Shown piece after piece: positions 32,741-41,535 of a stretch of 63,705 nt of DNA; the stretch's first letter is position 1; every line of letters starts with the position of its first letter. Location of the stretch: contig CALMLO010000048.1 in NCBI GenBank assembly GCA_937868095.1, forward strand, positions 1 to 63,705, in the 5' to 3' direction. The DNA comes from an uncultured Phycisphaerales bacterium (GTDB lineage Bacteria > Planctomycetota > Phycisphaerae > Sedimentisphaerales > Anaerohalosphaeraceae). The position numbers and the translations under genes are program-made. The notes under the pieces were generated by a model that worked only from the letters and a program-made list of their open reading frames with translations, made no database searches and was not told where the DNA came from.

Positions 32741-34588
32741 TCATTTTAAGCCATCCAATTCTGACGAAGCATAGCGATAGTTAAACCGTCTTTCCGGAGC
32801 ACTATCTCCATTGAGGGCAAATTCTTCAATATCCCCTAATTTCTGCAGATTGTCGGCCCAGTGAAAATCCAGTTTGACATCTCCCGCTTTACAGCCAGCC
32901 AGTTCTCGTGGAATCGAAAGTTCCAGACATCTGCCCCTTGCCGCATAGGGAATCCATCCCGCCGGTTGGGGGTTCCAGCCGGATGCAAGGGAATGAAGAC
33001 TGGTCCTCGTATTGTCTCTTACCGTCAGGTTAACGACAAAATCATATCCATGCCACCCTGTTCTGGAATCCTGATCGGTATCCAGAAACAGCAGCATCCA
33101 GTTGGAATCCGTATGCGGCGTTATCGGCTGGCTCGTCTGCGCATAAAAATAGAGGTTTTGATCATCGCGGGCAGCTTTCATGGTTACAAAATCATTTCGG
33201 CCGGTCATATTTACATACATCCCTGCATTACCCCAACCTGTTTCCCTGCGATGTTCCACATCCCCGACATGATCCCGATATTCAGGGGTCACATCTTCCC
33301 AATCATCAAATTCGCCATCTACGGAAATGGTTTTTTTCGCTGAGACAGGCGGGGGCGGGCGAACCCCCTTGTATCGGCGAATTCCGGCCACCATCTGGTA
33401 ATAGTAGTTGTCCCCGTGACCGCCCTCCATCGGCTCAATATCCCGGCTGTATTCCTGCGTGTAGGCATCCACAAAGTAGGTATCTCCGGGTCGCAGCGGC
33501 CGGCCCGCCATCTCTGCCGGCGGCTGCCCCTCTTCTTTCAGGAAACGCTGAGCCGCCCACTCATTCCAGCCGGTAATAAAAATAAACTCCGGATCCGCTT
33601 CCAGAGCCCTTTCCCACTGCTGCTGGAAGTAAAGCCCTCTGTCGGTCTGACTTGCAACCCCGTAATAGTTAGTCGGAGGCTGCTTGCTTCGGTAGTGGCT
33701 GCGCCCGATATTGGAGATCGGGTGTTCGGCCGCGCAGACGCTGAGTTCCTCGGGCTTGTCAGGCGATTCATGCCAGCCGAACTGCTGAGGCCAGTGGTCC
33801 AGCCACTGCCAGGTATCCCGTCCGTGGGTCCAGGCCCAGCAGTCCCGCATCATAAAGAAGTTTCGGATTTCGCTGTCCAGCTCGCTGGACTTTCCGAGAA
33901 TCAGCGGCTTGCCTTTCCAGTAGAACCACAAATCAGGATAGCGGTTTTGGGAGTAGAAGTCCCGGTACAGTGTGGTTATCGTTGCTCCCGCTTGGGAGTG
34001 CGTCAGGAACATAATCTGCGGCGTATGCTGGCCGCCTGATCGCAGATTCGTCATCTCCTCGCAGATGATTGAATAAATATTGGGATAGGTATAGGCATTG
34101 GTTACATCAAAAATCAGCACATCAATACCTGCATCCGACAGAAGCCGAAGATGTTTTCGAATCACATAAACACTGTCGCTGGTATAATATCCCAGTTCCG
34201 GCCTGCCCCAGTGGTGAAAGTTGCCGACAGGGCCCCACGAAGGATTTTCGGGGTTCTCCTTTAACAGCCGGGTGATATCGTAAGGACCGTCCTTGGAGTG
34301 CTGGCCGAGCCAGAGGAAATAGAAAATGCCGACTTTCTTATTTTCCTTCAGCGGTCCGCACTCTTCATAGCCAGGCAGTTGCCTGCCTAAGGCATCGGCA
34401 GCCGCCCAAGTATCTGCATACAGATCTCGATAGGAATCCGCCTTTGCAGAAATCCCTGTTACGAATAAAGCAAAAGATAAAACAAAGGGGGAGCATAAAT
34501 GCCCTTTGGAACTCTTCTCTTGCACTTTGAATCCATAATTTATCCAGTGTTTCTTCTTCAAAATGTCCACTCCATCAAAAGTTCCCAT
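32741..34588 (-). CDS. Secreted GH99/GH71-like glycoside hydrolase with C-terminal CBM9-like domain
   Basis: This is a probable extracytoplasmic endo-acting glycosidase. The start is uncertain: the frame opens at 34648, overlapping the neighbouring remnant, and I prefer the ATG at 34588 (615 residues). The signal-like segment SPFVLSFALFVTGISAKA then lies at about residues 32-49, unusually far in, so a later non-ATG start is possible. The catalytic part (about 60-400) has VGIFYFLWLG, HHWGRPELGYYTSD, AGIDVLIFDVTNAYTYP and FIFITGWNEWAAQRF; the last is characteristic of GH71/GH99-like (beta/alpha)8 enzymes. The C-terminal 190 residues, starting VDGEFDDWEDVTPEYRD, resemble CBM9-type carbohydrate-binding domains. 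Substrate cannot be assigned. Confidence 0.7.
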   Translation of the reverse strand: MGTFDGVDILKKKHWINYGFKVQEKSSKGHLCSPFVLSFALFVTGISAKADSYRDLYADTWAAADALGRQLPGYEECGPLKENKKVGIFYFLWLGQHSKDGPYDITRLLKENPENPSWGPVGNFHHWGRPELGYYTSDSVYVIRKHLRLLSDAGIDVLIFDVTNAYTYPNIYSIICEEMTNLRSGGQHTPQIMFLTHSQAGATITTLYRDFYSQNRYPDLWFYWKGKPLILGKSSELDSEIRNFFMMRDCWAWTHGRDTWQWLDHWPQQFGWHESPDKPEELSVCAAEHPISNIGRSHYRSKQPPTNYYGVASQTDRGLYFQQQWERALEADPEFIFITGWNEWAAQRFLKEEGQPPAEMAGRPLRPGDTYFVDAYTQEYSRDIEPMEGGHGDNYYYQMVAGIRRYKGVRPPPPVSAKKTISVDGEFDDWEDVTPEYRDHVGDVEHRRETGWGNAGMYVNMTGRNDFVTMKAARDDQNLYFYAQTSQPITPHTDSNWMLLFLDTDQDSRTGWHGYDFVVNLTVRDNTRTSLHSLASGWNPQPAGWIPYAARGRCLELSIPRELAGCKAGDVKLDFHWADNLQKLGDIEEFALNGDSAPERRFNYRYASSELDGLK

Positions 34589-34607
34589 ATTTGCGGCAGA
34601 GACGGGT

Positions 34608-35024
34608 CTATTCAAACTCGACGCTCCCTTCCGACCGCGTCCGCTCAATCCGCAGACGTTCCAAAGGAATATCCTCGTCTCTGAGTAACCACAGCAGGGG
34701 CTGGGTAACCGCCATATTCCGCTGCACTTCCAAATTTGTCGGATCAGGATTCAGTGTCCTCCACAGTGCCAGATAATCCGGCCGCCCAAAAGCATATCCG
34801 CCCAGAAGCAGGCAGGGCTGGCGAACCGGCCAGTCTTCGAAATGTTCAATATCCGCGCCATAGGGCCATTTCGACTTATCTTTCAGATACGGAAACAGAA
34901 ATTCCATCGCTTTTTGCATATTTCTCCCGTCGGGCAGTGTGTAATCCCAGAGATTGTCCTCTTCGGTCGAAAGAAGTTCACACAGCAGACTCATATTGTC
35001 CAATTGAAATATGGAATAGCTGTA
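34608..35024 (-). pseudogene. C-terminal remnant of an alginate-lyase-family protein
   Basis: About 139 codons remain open in one minus-strand frame, bounded upstream by TGA at 35025-35027. Their product, starting YSYSIFQLDNMSLLCELLS and continuing LWDYTLPDGRNMQKAMEFL and DKSKWPYG, matches the last helices of the Alginate_lyase (PF05426) fold. That part of the family has an L-W-x-Y-x3-D-G-R-x3-K-A-x2-F-L pattern near the end. The catalytic N-terminal ~250 residues are absent, and I cannot find them in another frame in the 220 bases up to the GH3 gene. The only start codon is TTG. I therefore call it a decayed gene whose 3' end also overlaps the possible 5' extension of the neighbouring glycosidase gene. 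Confidence 0.65.
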
Positions 35025-35243
35025 TCAAAGCGAGCTGAATGCCGGATATACGGATAATCCAGGACAAAGCCATCGACGGCGTATGCCGGTACCGCATCAG
35101 CGTAATAGTTGCTGGCCCTCGTCGGCTTGTGCAAATACGAAAAGTTTTGAAAAATGGCTGTTTTCTCAATCTCGAAGGCGCACAAGGGGCGTAGTGTTTT
35201 TTATACCTGAAAGAAGTTGGGAAATATCCGCTGTTATCCGCCT

Positions 35244-37109
35244 TTAATACGACAAGCCATATCCATATTCAAACAACGGCTCGTATGGCTGGTCTCCAAT
35301 ATTGATCGGAATCTGTTCCATGGACTTGGGCCATGTAAACGAAAGTTTTCCAGTCGGCTTATAATCCCCAAAAAGAACATCCGCAATCCCCTGTCCCTCC
35401 GTGCCGGGCAGCCAAGCCGCAAGAATGGCATCGGCCTGGTCCAGAACTTCGTTAAGAATCATCGGCCGGCCGGAGAACAGGATTACAACAAGCGGGATTT
35501 TCGCCTTTTTCATAGTCGCCACCAATTGCCTGTCATGTTGCGACAGCGTCAAGTCTGACCGGTCTCCATATCCTTCCGCATAGGGTTTTTCCCCGATGAC
35601 AACCACGCCGACATCGGCTCCCTCCGCCCGCTTTCCGTCATCAGAATAGGTCACGATAGTCTCCGGGGAGACGCTGTTGCGGATAGCCGTCAGCACCGTC
35701 GTGCCGCCGTAGGTTACCGGCCCGCTTTGGCCCTGCCAGACAATCGTCCAGCCGCCGCACTGGTCGCCGATGTTGACGGCACTTTTCCCGGCCACATGAA
35801 TCCTCGCGGTCTTTTTCGAAAGCGGCAGCGTGTTCGATTCATTTTTCAGCAAAACAAGAGATTGCCGCACCGCCTCCCGTGCAACCTCGCGATGGGCCTG
35901 GCAGCCGAAGTCCTTATGGAGACGCCGGTCCGCTGTCAGCGGATAATCCGGCTCCATCAATCCCATCGCAAACTTCACTCGAAGAATCCGCCGCACGGCG
36001 TCATCAATCCGCGACATAGGAACGGCTCCCTCCTCGACCAGTTCCTTCAAAAACCGGAAATACTCGCGATAGTACGTCGGCTCCATAGCCATATCGATGC
36101 CGGCATTGATGCAGATACCGATGGCAACCTTAAAATCGGGATGAACCTGCCGGATGGCGTTATAGTCGGATATCAGAAACCCTTCAAATCCAAGTTCTTC
36201 CTTCAAAACAGTGGTCAGCAGGTATTTATTAGCCGAACATTTCACGCCGTTCCAACTGCTGTAAGAAGGCATAATCGTCCCAACCCCCGCCTGAATAGCG
36301 GGCAAATAGGGACGCAGATGAATGCGCCGCAGCGTGGCCTCATCCAGACGCGTATCCCCCTGGTCCAGCCCCTTGCCGTCCTTGGAGGTGCCGAACACCG
36401 TCCCGCCATCGCCGACATAATGCTTGGCGCAGGCCAAAATCGATTCCGGATGCCGTAAACTGTCCCCCTGGTAGCCCCGAATGGCCGCCTCGCCCAGCAG
36501 AGCCGTCAGCTCCGGGTCTTCGGAAAATCCTTCATAGGTCCGGCCCCAGCGCTCGTCGCGCGGAACCGCAATACATGGAGCAAAAGTCCACTGGATTCCG
36601 GTGGCCCGCACCTCGCGCGCAGTAATCCGCGCAACTTGTTTGACCAGTTCAGGATTTCGAGTGCATCCCAGCCCGATATTGTGCGGAAAGATAACCGCCC
36701 CCAGCACATTGTTATGCCCATGGACGGCATCAACGCCGTACAGCAGCGGGATTTTCAGCCGCGTCAACTGGGTTCGTTTCTGCAAACTGTCATACAAATC
36801 AGTCCAATGCTCCAGCGTATTGCCGGCCGGAGGGTCGGCATCGCCGCTGTTCAGAATCGAGCCCAGAAAGTAGGTTTCAATATCAGAGAGCTTGAGCAAG
36901 CCGGTATTTTCCGCCTGCGTCATCTGCCCGATTTTTTCCTCAAGGGTCATTTTTGCCAGCAAGGAATTGACCTGCGGGTCATAGGAGGCCAGCGAGCCGC
37001 CCTCGCATCGGCAGGGCCGAATCGGCAGGCAGGTCAGCAGAACAGCAAAGCACAAAAAAAGTCGCAGCGGAAGGGCACCATAGCGGGGCAAACAATGGAA
37101 CTTCGTCAT
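35244..37109 (-). CDS. GH3 beta-glucosidase / exo-beta-glucanase
   Basis: This is a secreted family-3 glycoside hydrolase of 621 residues that removes terminal beta-linked glucose or related sugars. A signal peptide (about 1-35, with [15 protein letters not shown]) precedes the (beta/alpha)8 domain. In that domain come [35 protein letters not shown] and the nucleophile aspartate in [13 protein letters not shown]. The alpha/beta sandwich domain contains [16 protein letters not shown], whose glutamate is the acid/base candidate. It ends in GYGLSY, a usual C-terminus for the short exo-glucanase subtype, so I do not consider it truncated. AAAGGACC precedes the ATG. The prepilin-like gene lies 42 bases upstream on the same strand and may be co-transcribed. 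Confidence 0.9.
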   Translation of the reverse strand: MTKFHCLPRYGALPLRLFLCFAVLLTCLPIRPCRCEGGSLASYDPQVNSLLAKMTLEEKIGQMTQAENTGLLKLSDIETYFLGSILNSGDADPPAGNTLEHWTDLYDSLQKRTQLTRLKIPLLYGVDAVHGHNNVLGAVIFPHNIGLGCTRNPELVKQVARITAREVRATGIQWTFAPCIAVPRDERWGRTYEGFSEDPELTALLGEAAIRGYQGDSLRHPESILACAKHYVGDGGTVFGTSKDGKGLDQGDTRLDEATLRRIHLRPYLPAIQAGVGTIMPSYSSWNGVKCSANKYLLTTVLKEELGFEGFLISDYNAIRQVHPDFKVAIGICINAGIDMAMEPTYYREYFRFLKELVEEGAVPMSRIDDAVRRILRVKFAMGLMEPDYPLTADRRLHKDFGCQAHREVAREAVRQSLVLLKNESNTLPLSKKTARIHVAGKSAVNIGDQCGGWTIVWQGQSGPVTYGGTTVLTAIRNSVSPETIVTYSDDGKRAEGADVGVVVIGEKPYAEGYGDRSDLTLSQHDRQLVATMKKAKIPLVVILFSGRPMILNEVLDQADAILAAWLPGTEGQGIADVLFGDYKPTGKLSFTWPKSMEQIPINIGDQPYEPLFEYGYGLSY

Positions 37110-37151
37110 GAATTGGTCCTTTGGATGAAAGAGTGAAAAAGCAATTGTTTG

Positions 37152-37985
37152 TTAGCGATTCAGGGGCGGCATCTGGCGGGTCCAGAGGGAAAGACGGTAC
37201 GTATCCTTCCAATTGACCATATCAACATGCCCGTCCACAAAAACAACATTGCTTTCGCCGTCATCTTTCTTTTCAGCCGTTGTTTTGTGAAAGGAAGCCA
37301 GACAGTCCTGGTATTTCAAGGCCCCCTTGGGCACCATTGCGGACAGGTCCTTGTTCCACGCACCAGCCGAGGAAGGATGCTCCGGCGTGCCGCACAGGGC
37401 ATTATCATTCAGCGTGGCCACATACCGGGTGGAGTTAATCCACGGATTTTCCTCGCCGAAAAAGAAAATGGAAGCAGGCGACCGGATATAACTGGTTCGA
37501 ACCCGAAGGATATGCTGATATTGGGTAGTGCCGGACAGTTCAAACCCGCCCAGCAGAGCGTTCATACTGTAGCCGAAGATGGGCTCCACCGGAATAGCGG
37601 CAGCGGAAGAGCAGACGTGAAATTGACGCGCAAAACGGTCAAACACGGGACAAAGATGGCTTTTGTCCTGCTCTCCCAGGTAGGGCCACAAACTGCCGGC
37701 CAGCTCCCGCCGAAGAAGCGGATTTCTGGACTGGTCATGCCACTGACACAACCGGTCTGGATCGATGGATTTGAAAATGGACCCCCACGCATTGGGAAAC
37801 AGGTCATCATAGTCTTCTGTGTACATATGGCCGGCCAAACCGTAATGCCGAAGGTTATTCCGGCAAATGACATTCCACGCCGCCTCCTTGGCCTTTCGAA
37901 GCGAGGGAACAATAATGGCAAGAAGCAGGGCGATAATGGCAATCACAACCAGTAATTCAATTAAGGTAAATCCTTTTCGCTTCAT
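37152..37985 (-). CDS. Prepilin-like secreted protein with type IV pilin N-terminal motif
   Basis: The N-terminus MKRKGFTLIELLVVIAIIALLLAIIVP is a textbook prepilin-peptidase site (cleavage after Gly5) with a hydrophobic helix. The 277-residue body resembles the large planctomycete pseudopilin-like family: WHDQSRNPLL and LCPVFDRFA in the middle, a GEENPW motif, and a C-terminal SNVVFVDGHVDMVNW strand. Function is unknown; these proteins are abundant in planctomycetes and may form or decorate type II-like secretion pseudopili. AGGAG precedes the ATG. It is paralogous to the gene at 48749-49591 and to the decayed copy at 43246-43424. It is likely first in an operon with the GH3 gene. Confidence 0.85.
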   Translation of the reverse strand: MKRKGFTLIELLVVIAIIALLLAIIVPSLRKAKEAAWNVICRNNLRHYGLAGHMYTEDYDDLFPNAWGSIFKSIDPDRLCQWHDQSRNPLLRRELAGSLWPYLGEQDKSHLCPVFDRFARQFHVCSSAAAIPVEPIFGYSMNALLGGFELSGTTQYQHILRVRTSYIRSPASIFFFGEENPWINSTRYVATLNDNALCGTPEHPSSAGAWNKDLSAMVPKGALKYQDCLASFHKTTAEKKDDGESNVVFVDGHVDMVNWKDTYRLSLWTRQMPPLNR

Positions 37986-38722
37986 CCATGGCTCCTGTTT
38001 CAGACGATGGGGCTGTCTATAACCCGTTTTTCTGGTTTTGCAGAGGGAAACACCCTTCAGTTTCCACTTTCATAAAACCGCTGTCTACTGAAATACTTCT
38101 TAAGCCCTTAAATTTTCCACGGAAAAATGAAAAAAGCCCCCTTGAATAGACAGATTTTTATTCAGACAAAAATGCCTCCACATTTGCCGGAATAGGAACA
38201 TAAGATATCTTTCGCACTTTAAAAAGCAGATAAAAAGAGAGCGGTTCCCGGTCCGCAGGAGTTTTCCCAAGGGGGATGATATAAAGACCCCATATCGAAA
38301 AACCAGACCAGAATGCCGTAAAAAGAATCAGAAATCACAGAGCCGGCCGGGCATTCAACAGTTTCACCCTCTCAACAAAAAACATGAAGTGTCCTAAAAG
38401 TGTCCCCCCAAAAAAATTTGATGCTGCGGATAATCCGCCCCACAAAGGGGAAGGAGAAGTTGGGGTCCGACAAGCCGGTTTCGCAAACACAGTGTCACTT
38501 GTTATGAATTGCATTTAGATTATTGTCGAGGTGTATTGACATGAATACAAGGTTTTCAAAATTTCTTAAAAACTCTGATAAAATCGATTGTTGAATGCGG
38601 TTTTATATTGGTTCCTGGTGAAAAGCTGTTTTTTCGATGAGCAGCAAGCATGCTTCTAATATTGGACATAAAAGGCGCAGTTTTCGAGAGAGGGTCAGGA
38701 TTAGATCAGGAAAGGCACGATT
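37986..38722. other. 737-bp intergenic region between divergent prepilin-like and LamG protein genes
   Basis: I see no convincing gene on either strand. The region contains both divergent promoters. A perfect -35 hexamer TTGACA occurs at 38536-38541 but lacks a good -10 at the right distance. TAAAAT at 38579-38584 has a weak partner TTTCAA (38555-38560) at 18 bases. A short direct repeat AAGTGTCC occurs twice near 38386-38404. A good ribosome-binding site (AGGAAAGG) precedes the gene at 38723. Confidence 0.4.
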
Positions 38723-40921
38723 ATGAAAAAAACATTAGGGTTCTCGATTGTATTATGTTTTGTTATGACCGGTCTGTCGCCGGCGGTTCTGGTAGATGAC
38801 TTCGATAGTTATGCAGTCGGTCAGGTGGATTTGGTAACAACCAATTGGAAGGGGATCGCAAGTCCCTCACTGGCGGTTATCCGCGTTGACCCTCTCAACC
38901 CGGACAACCAGGTGCTGGGGGTGACCGAATCCAATAATAACAACGGAGTTTACGGCATATTAACCGGAGATGCGATCGTTGAAAACGGCGCCGCCAAAAC
39001 ACTGTTTCTGCGAATCCTTACGCCTGTTAGTTCCTCCACAGCTCCCAATACGGCGTTTGGCCTGATTGATCTGGATGTTCCGCCGGCTAACTGCTGGAGT
39101 TCGATCTCCACGTTTGTCAGGATTAACAATGGCGGCATCCAGGCAAGAGATGGGGCAGGGGCCAATTGGGGACCCTCCCGACCGGTGACGGCAAATACCT
39201 GGTACAATGTATGGATTGTGGTTAATCATTCGGCTAATACCTTCGATCTGTATGTCAATACCGGCAACGGCAACGCCGCCGCGGGAGACAAAGTGGGGGG
39301 CACGTATGCTTTCCGTGCCAGCCATACCAATGCACTGGACCGATTTGTGACCCAGGCACAGGGTACTGCCCAAATTTTGTTTGATGACATTACGATCAGC
39401 AACGGCGTAGACTTGACGAACAAGGTCCTGCCTTTGTCAGCGCATAATCCCACGCCGGCTGACAAAGCAACCGGTGTTTCAATCAGCCCAACATTATCTT
39501 GGTATACCGGCGTAGATCCGGCCGATCCGTCCAATCCGAACCCGGCGATTACAAAACATTATGTATACTTTCAGGAAGCAGATCCCAATTTCAGGGGGCA
39601 GACCCCGCAGCAGATTCCTGCCAGCGGAAATCCAGTCGACAGCTGCAATCCCCCATTCCCTCTTGCTTTGGATAAAACTTACTACTGGCGCGTGGATGAA
39701 AGCGTGAACAATTCCTCTCCCACCGATCCGAATACGATTCAGGGACCAGTATGGTCATTTGAAACGCAGCGGTCGGTTCCGGTTATTATACAGCAGCCCG
39801 TCCATGTCCGTGTATTTCCATCAGAAACGGCCCAATTCACCGCGCTGTTCACCAGTGTAGCACCTCCCACGGCTTCCTGGATGAAATCTGACGGGATCAA
39901 TCCGGACCAGCCGCTTAGTTCCGGCGGCAATATTACCGTTACGACCATTTTTGCGGATGAACTCTATGTAACTACGCTGCAGATTGCGAATGTCGGGCCA
40001 GGCGATCAGGCCCGCTATTATTGCCTGCTGAGAAACGGCCCGGAGCCGGCGGTTCAATCCCGCTATGCTGATTTGGTAATCAAGAAACTGCTGGCTCATT
40101 ATGAGTTCGAAAACAATTTTCTGGATTCGGCCGGCATCCATCACGGCACCGGTATGAGCAGCGATCCGAATCATTCTGACGCACCGGGCTTTACGGCTGG
40201 TCTGGTCGGCAGCTGGGCGGTATCCCTGAACGGAGTGAATCAGTATGTTGCTCTGGACACATCGGCGTTTCCCAACGGTGAACTCGGCGGGGGCATGGAC
40301 GCCGGAACCCTTAGTTGCTGGGTCAAATCTTTTCTGCCGGGCGTTCTGTATTCGAACTACAATGACAATCTGGGAACAACCGGATTGACGGGATTTGGCC
40401 TGAGTCTGACCGGAGGCGCCGCCTCCAATGCCAGAATCCATGTTCGCGGACAGAGTTTGGCCGGCCAGCCGATGGATATTGGCGCTGCGGAGGGCAGGCC
40501 GTCTGCTGTCTCGACGATGAATGACGGCCGATGGCACCATGTTGCCGCCACCTGGCAGTCGGGCGACCAATTGCTTGTGTACGTTGATGGCGTTCAGGTA
40601 TCCTCGGCGACCGCCGGCGCACCGGAAACTTTTGCTCTCTGGGAGAGAAGTTCAGTCATCGGCGCTATCCGCACAGCCGCCGACCGGACAGTCCTCGGTT
40701 CCTTTTACGGAGGCGCGCTGGATGACCTGCAAGTATATAATTACGCATTGGACAAATATGCTGTCGCGGATCTTTATCATGCAGCAACCGGCAGGGATGT
40801 CTGTATCGAGCCGTACGCATCCGGATTTGATTACGACGGCAACTGTGTTGTGGATCTGGGCGATTTTGCCGCCCTGGCCGCGCTCTGGCTGGACTGCGGT
40901 TTATACCCGGCTTGTCCTTAA
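38723..40921 (+). CDS. Secreted multidomain LamG protein with C-terminal dockerin-like module
   Basis: A 732-residue extracellular protein. Residues 1-20 are a signal peptide. Residues 21-230, starting AVLVDDFDSYAVGQ, form a jelly-roll-like domain shared with the PEP-CTERM protein at 43509-44270 (both have WYNVW, then a DLYVN/DVYLT strand). A fibronectin-III-like domain (about 240-345, TYYWRVDESVN) and an Ig-like domain (about 355-450, ARYYCLLRNGPE) follow. Next is a LamG/concanavalin-like domain (about 455-690, WHHVAATWQSGDQLLVYVDG). The last 30 residues contain one dockerin-like EF-hand, DYDGNCVVDLGDFAALAALW. There is no visible catalytic domain, so a glycan-binding or scaffold role is likely. 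It lies directly upstream of the first sigma cassette, separated by a hairpin. Confidence 0.82.
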   Translation: MKKTLGFSIVLCFVMTGLSPAVLVDDFDSYAVGQVDLVTTNWKGIASPSLAVIRVDPLNPDNQVLGVTESNNNNGVYGILTGDAIVENGAAKTLFLRILTPVSSSTAPNTAFGLIDLDVPPANCWSSISTFVRINNGGIQARDGAGANWGPSRPVTANTWYNVWIVVNHSANTFDLYVNTGNGNAAAGDKVGGTYAFRASHTNALDRFVTQAQGTAQILFDDITISNGVDLTNKVLPLSAHNPTPADKATGVSISPTLSWYTGVDPADPSNPNPAITKHYVYFQEADPNFRGQTPQQIPASGNPVDSCNPPFPLALDKTYYWRVDESVNNSSPTDPNTIQGPVWSFETQRSVPVIIQQPVHVRVFPSETAQFTALFTSVAPPTASWMKSDGINPDQPLSSGGNITVTTIFADELYVTTLQIANVGPGDQARYYCLLRNGPEPAVQSRYADLVIKKLLAHYEFENNFLDSAGIHHGTGMSSDPNHSDAPGFTAGLVGSWAVSLNGVNQYVALDTSAFPNGELGGGMDAGTLSCWVKSFLPGVLYSNYNDNLGTTGLTGFGLSLTGGAASNARIHVRGQSLAGQPMDIGAAEGRPSAVSTMNDGRWHHVAATWQSGDQLLVYVDGVQVSSATAGAPETFALWERSSVIGAIRTAADRTVLGSFYGGALDDLQVYNYALDKYAVADLYHAATGRDVCIEPYASGFDYDGNCVVDLGDFAALAALWLDCGLYPACP

Positions 40922-40938
40922 ACAAGAAATGAAAAACA

Positions 40939-40968
40939 GGCGGGCAGGCCTTTCTCGGCCTGCTCGCC
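40939..40968 (+). terminator. Hairpin between the LamG protein gene and the first sigma gene
   Basis: GGCGGGCAGGCC (40939-40950) pairs with GGCCTGCTCGCC (40957-40968), a 12-bp stem with one G-T pair and a 6-base loop. It is followed by TTCTTG rather than a clean T-run, so it may terminate only partly. Confidence 0.55.
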
Positions 40969-40992
40969 TTCTTGTGAGTGGAGAGACCATCG

Positions 40993-41535
40993 ATGGCGGA
41001 ACAGCCCGACAATCAGGATCTTCGGACCAGGCGATTTTTGAGTCTTTTGATGGCCAATCAAAGGCAGATCAGTTCCTATATTGGGGTACTGGTTCCCAAC
41101 TTTAACGATGCCGATGATATTCTGCAGGAGACTATCACCGTGATGTGGGAAAAGTTCAGCCAATATCAGGAAGGAACAAACTTCGCGGCCTGGGGGGTTC
41201 GAATTGCCTATTATAATATTCTTCGCTATCGCAGAGAGAAAGGCAAAGGGAAGATGCAGCTCAGCGATTCTGTATTTCAATCCTTCTGCCAGGTCATGGG
41301 AAAAAAATACAGTCGGACAGATGAAAAATTATCTGCCTTACGAAGCTGCATCCAAAAACTGGCTGCTCCCGATAAATACCTTTTGCACCTTCGTTATGGG
41401 ATGAGTCAAACCGTGTACAGCATTGCTCAGCAGAGCTGTCAATCCATTCAGTCCATTTATCGCGCGCTGACGCGTGTGCATCAGATTCTCCATCGCTGTA
41501 TACATCGGACACTTGGCGAGGAGGGATTGCCCTAA
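40993..41535 (+). CDS. ECF sigma factor, Rhodopirellula/Verrucomicrobium type (cassette 1)
   Basis: A 180-residue extracytoplasmic-function sigma factor recruits RNA polymerase to specific promoters. Region 2 (about 15-85) contains DADDILQETITVMWEKFSQYQEGTNF, the typical planctomycete pattern. Region 4 (about 115-170) contains DKYLLHLRYGMSQTVYSIAQQSCQSIQSIYRALTRV. I start at the ATG 40993, with GGAGAG nearby; a GTG 15 bases upstream is possible. Its stop and the start of the FecR-LamG gene share one base (TAATG), so sigma factor and putative anti-sigma factor are made together. It is paralogous to the sigma factor at 46506-47033. Confidence 0.88.
   Translation: MAEQPDNQDLRTRRFLSLLMANQRQISSYIGVLVPNFNDADDILQETITVMWEKFSQYQEGTNFAAWGVRIAYYNILRYRREKGKGKMQLSDSVFQSFCQVMGKKYSRTDEKLSALRSCIQKLAAPDKYLLHLRYGMSQTVYSIAQQSCQSIQSIYRALTRVHQILHRCIHRTLGEEGLP

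Noticed and set aside
34991..35200. Small minus-strand frame between the lyase remnant and the GH3 gene (VDGFVLDYPYIRHSARFDTAIP)
   Set aside because: No family recognised, non-ATG start without ribosome-binding site, and it overlaps the lyase remnant in another frame; not supported as a gene.
35244..35260. GH3 gene possibly truncated because it ends at GYGLSY
   Set aside because: The short exo-glucanase type of GH3 normally ends at this motif, and the length of 621 residues is normal.
38536..38564. TTGACA as the promoter of the LamG protein gene
   Set aside because: No acceptable -10 element occurs at 16-18 bases, so I mention it only in the intergenic entry.
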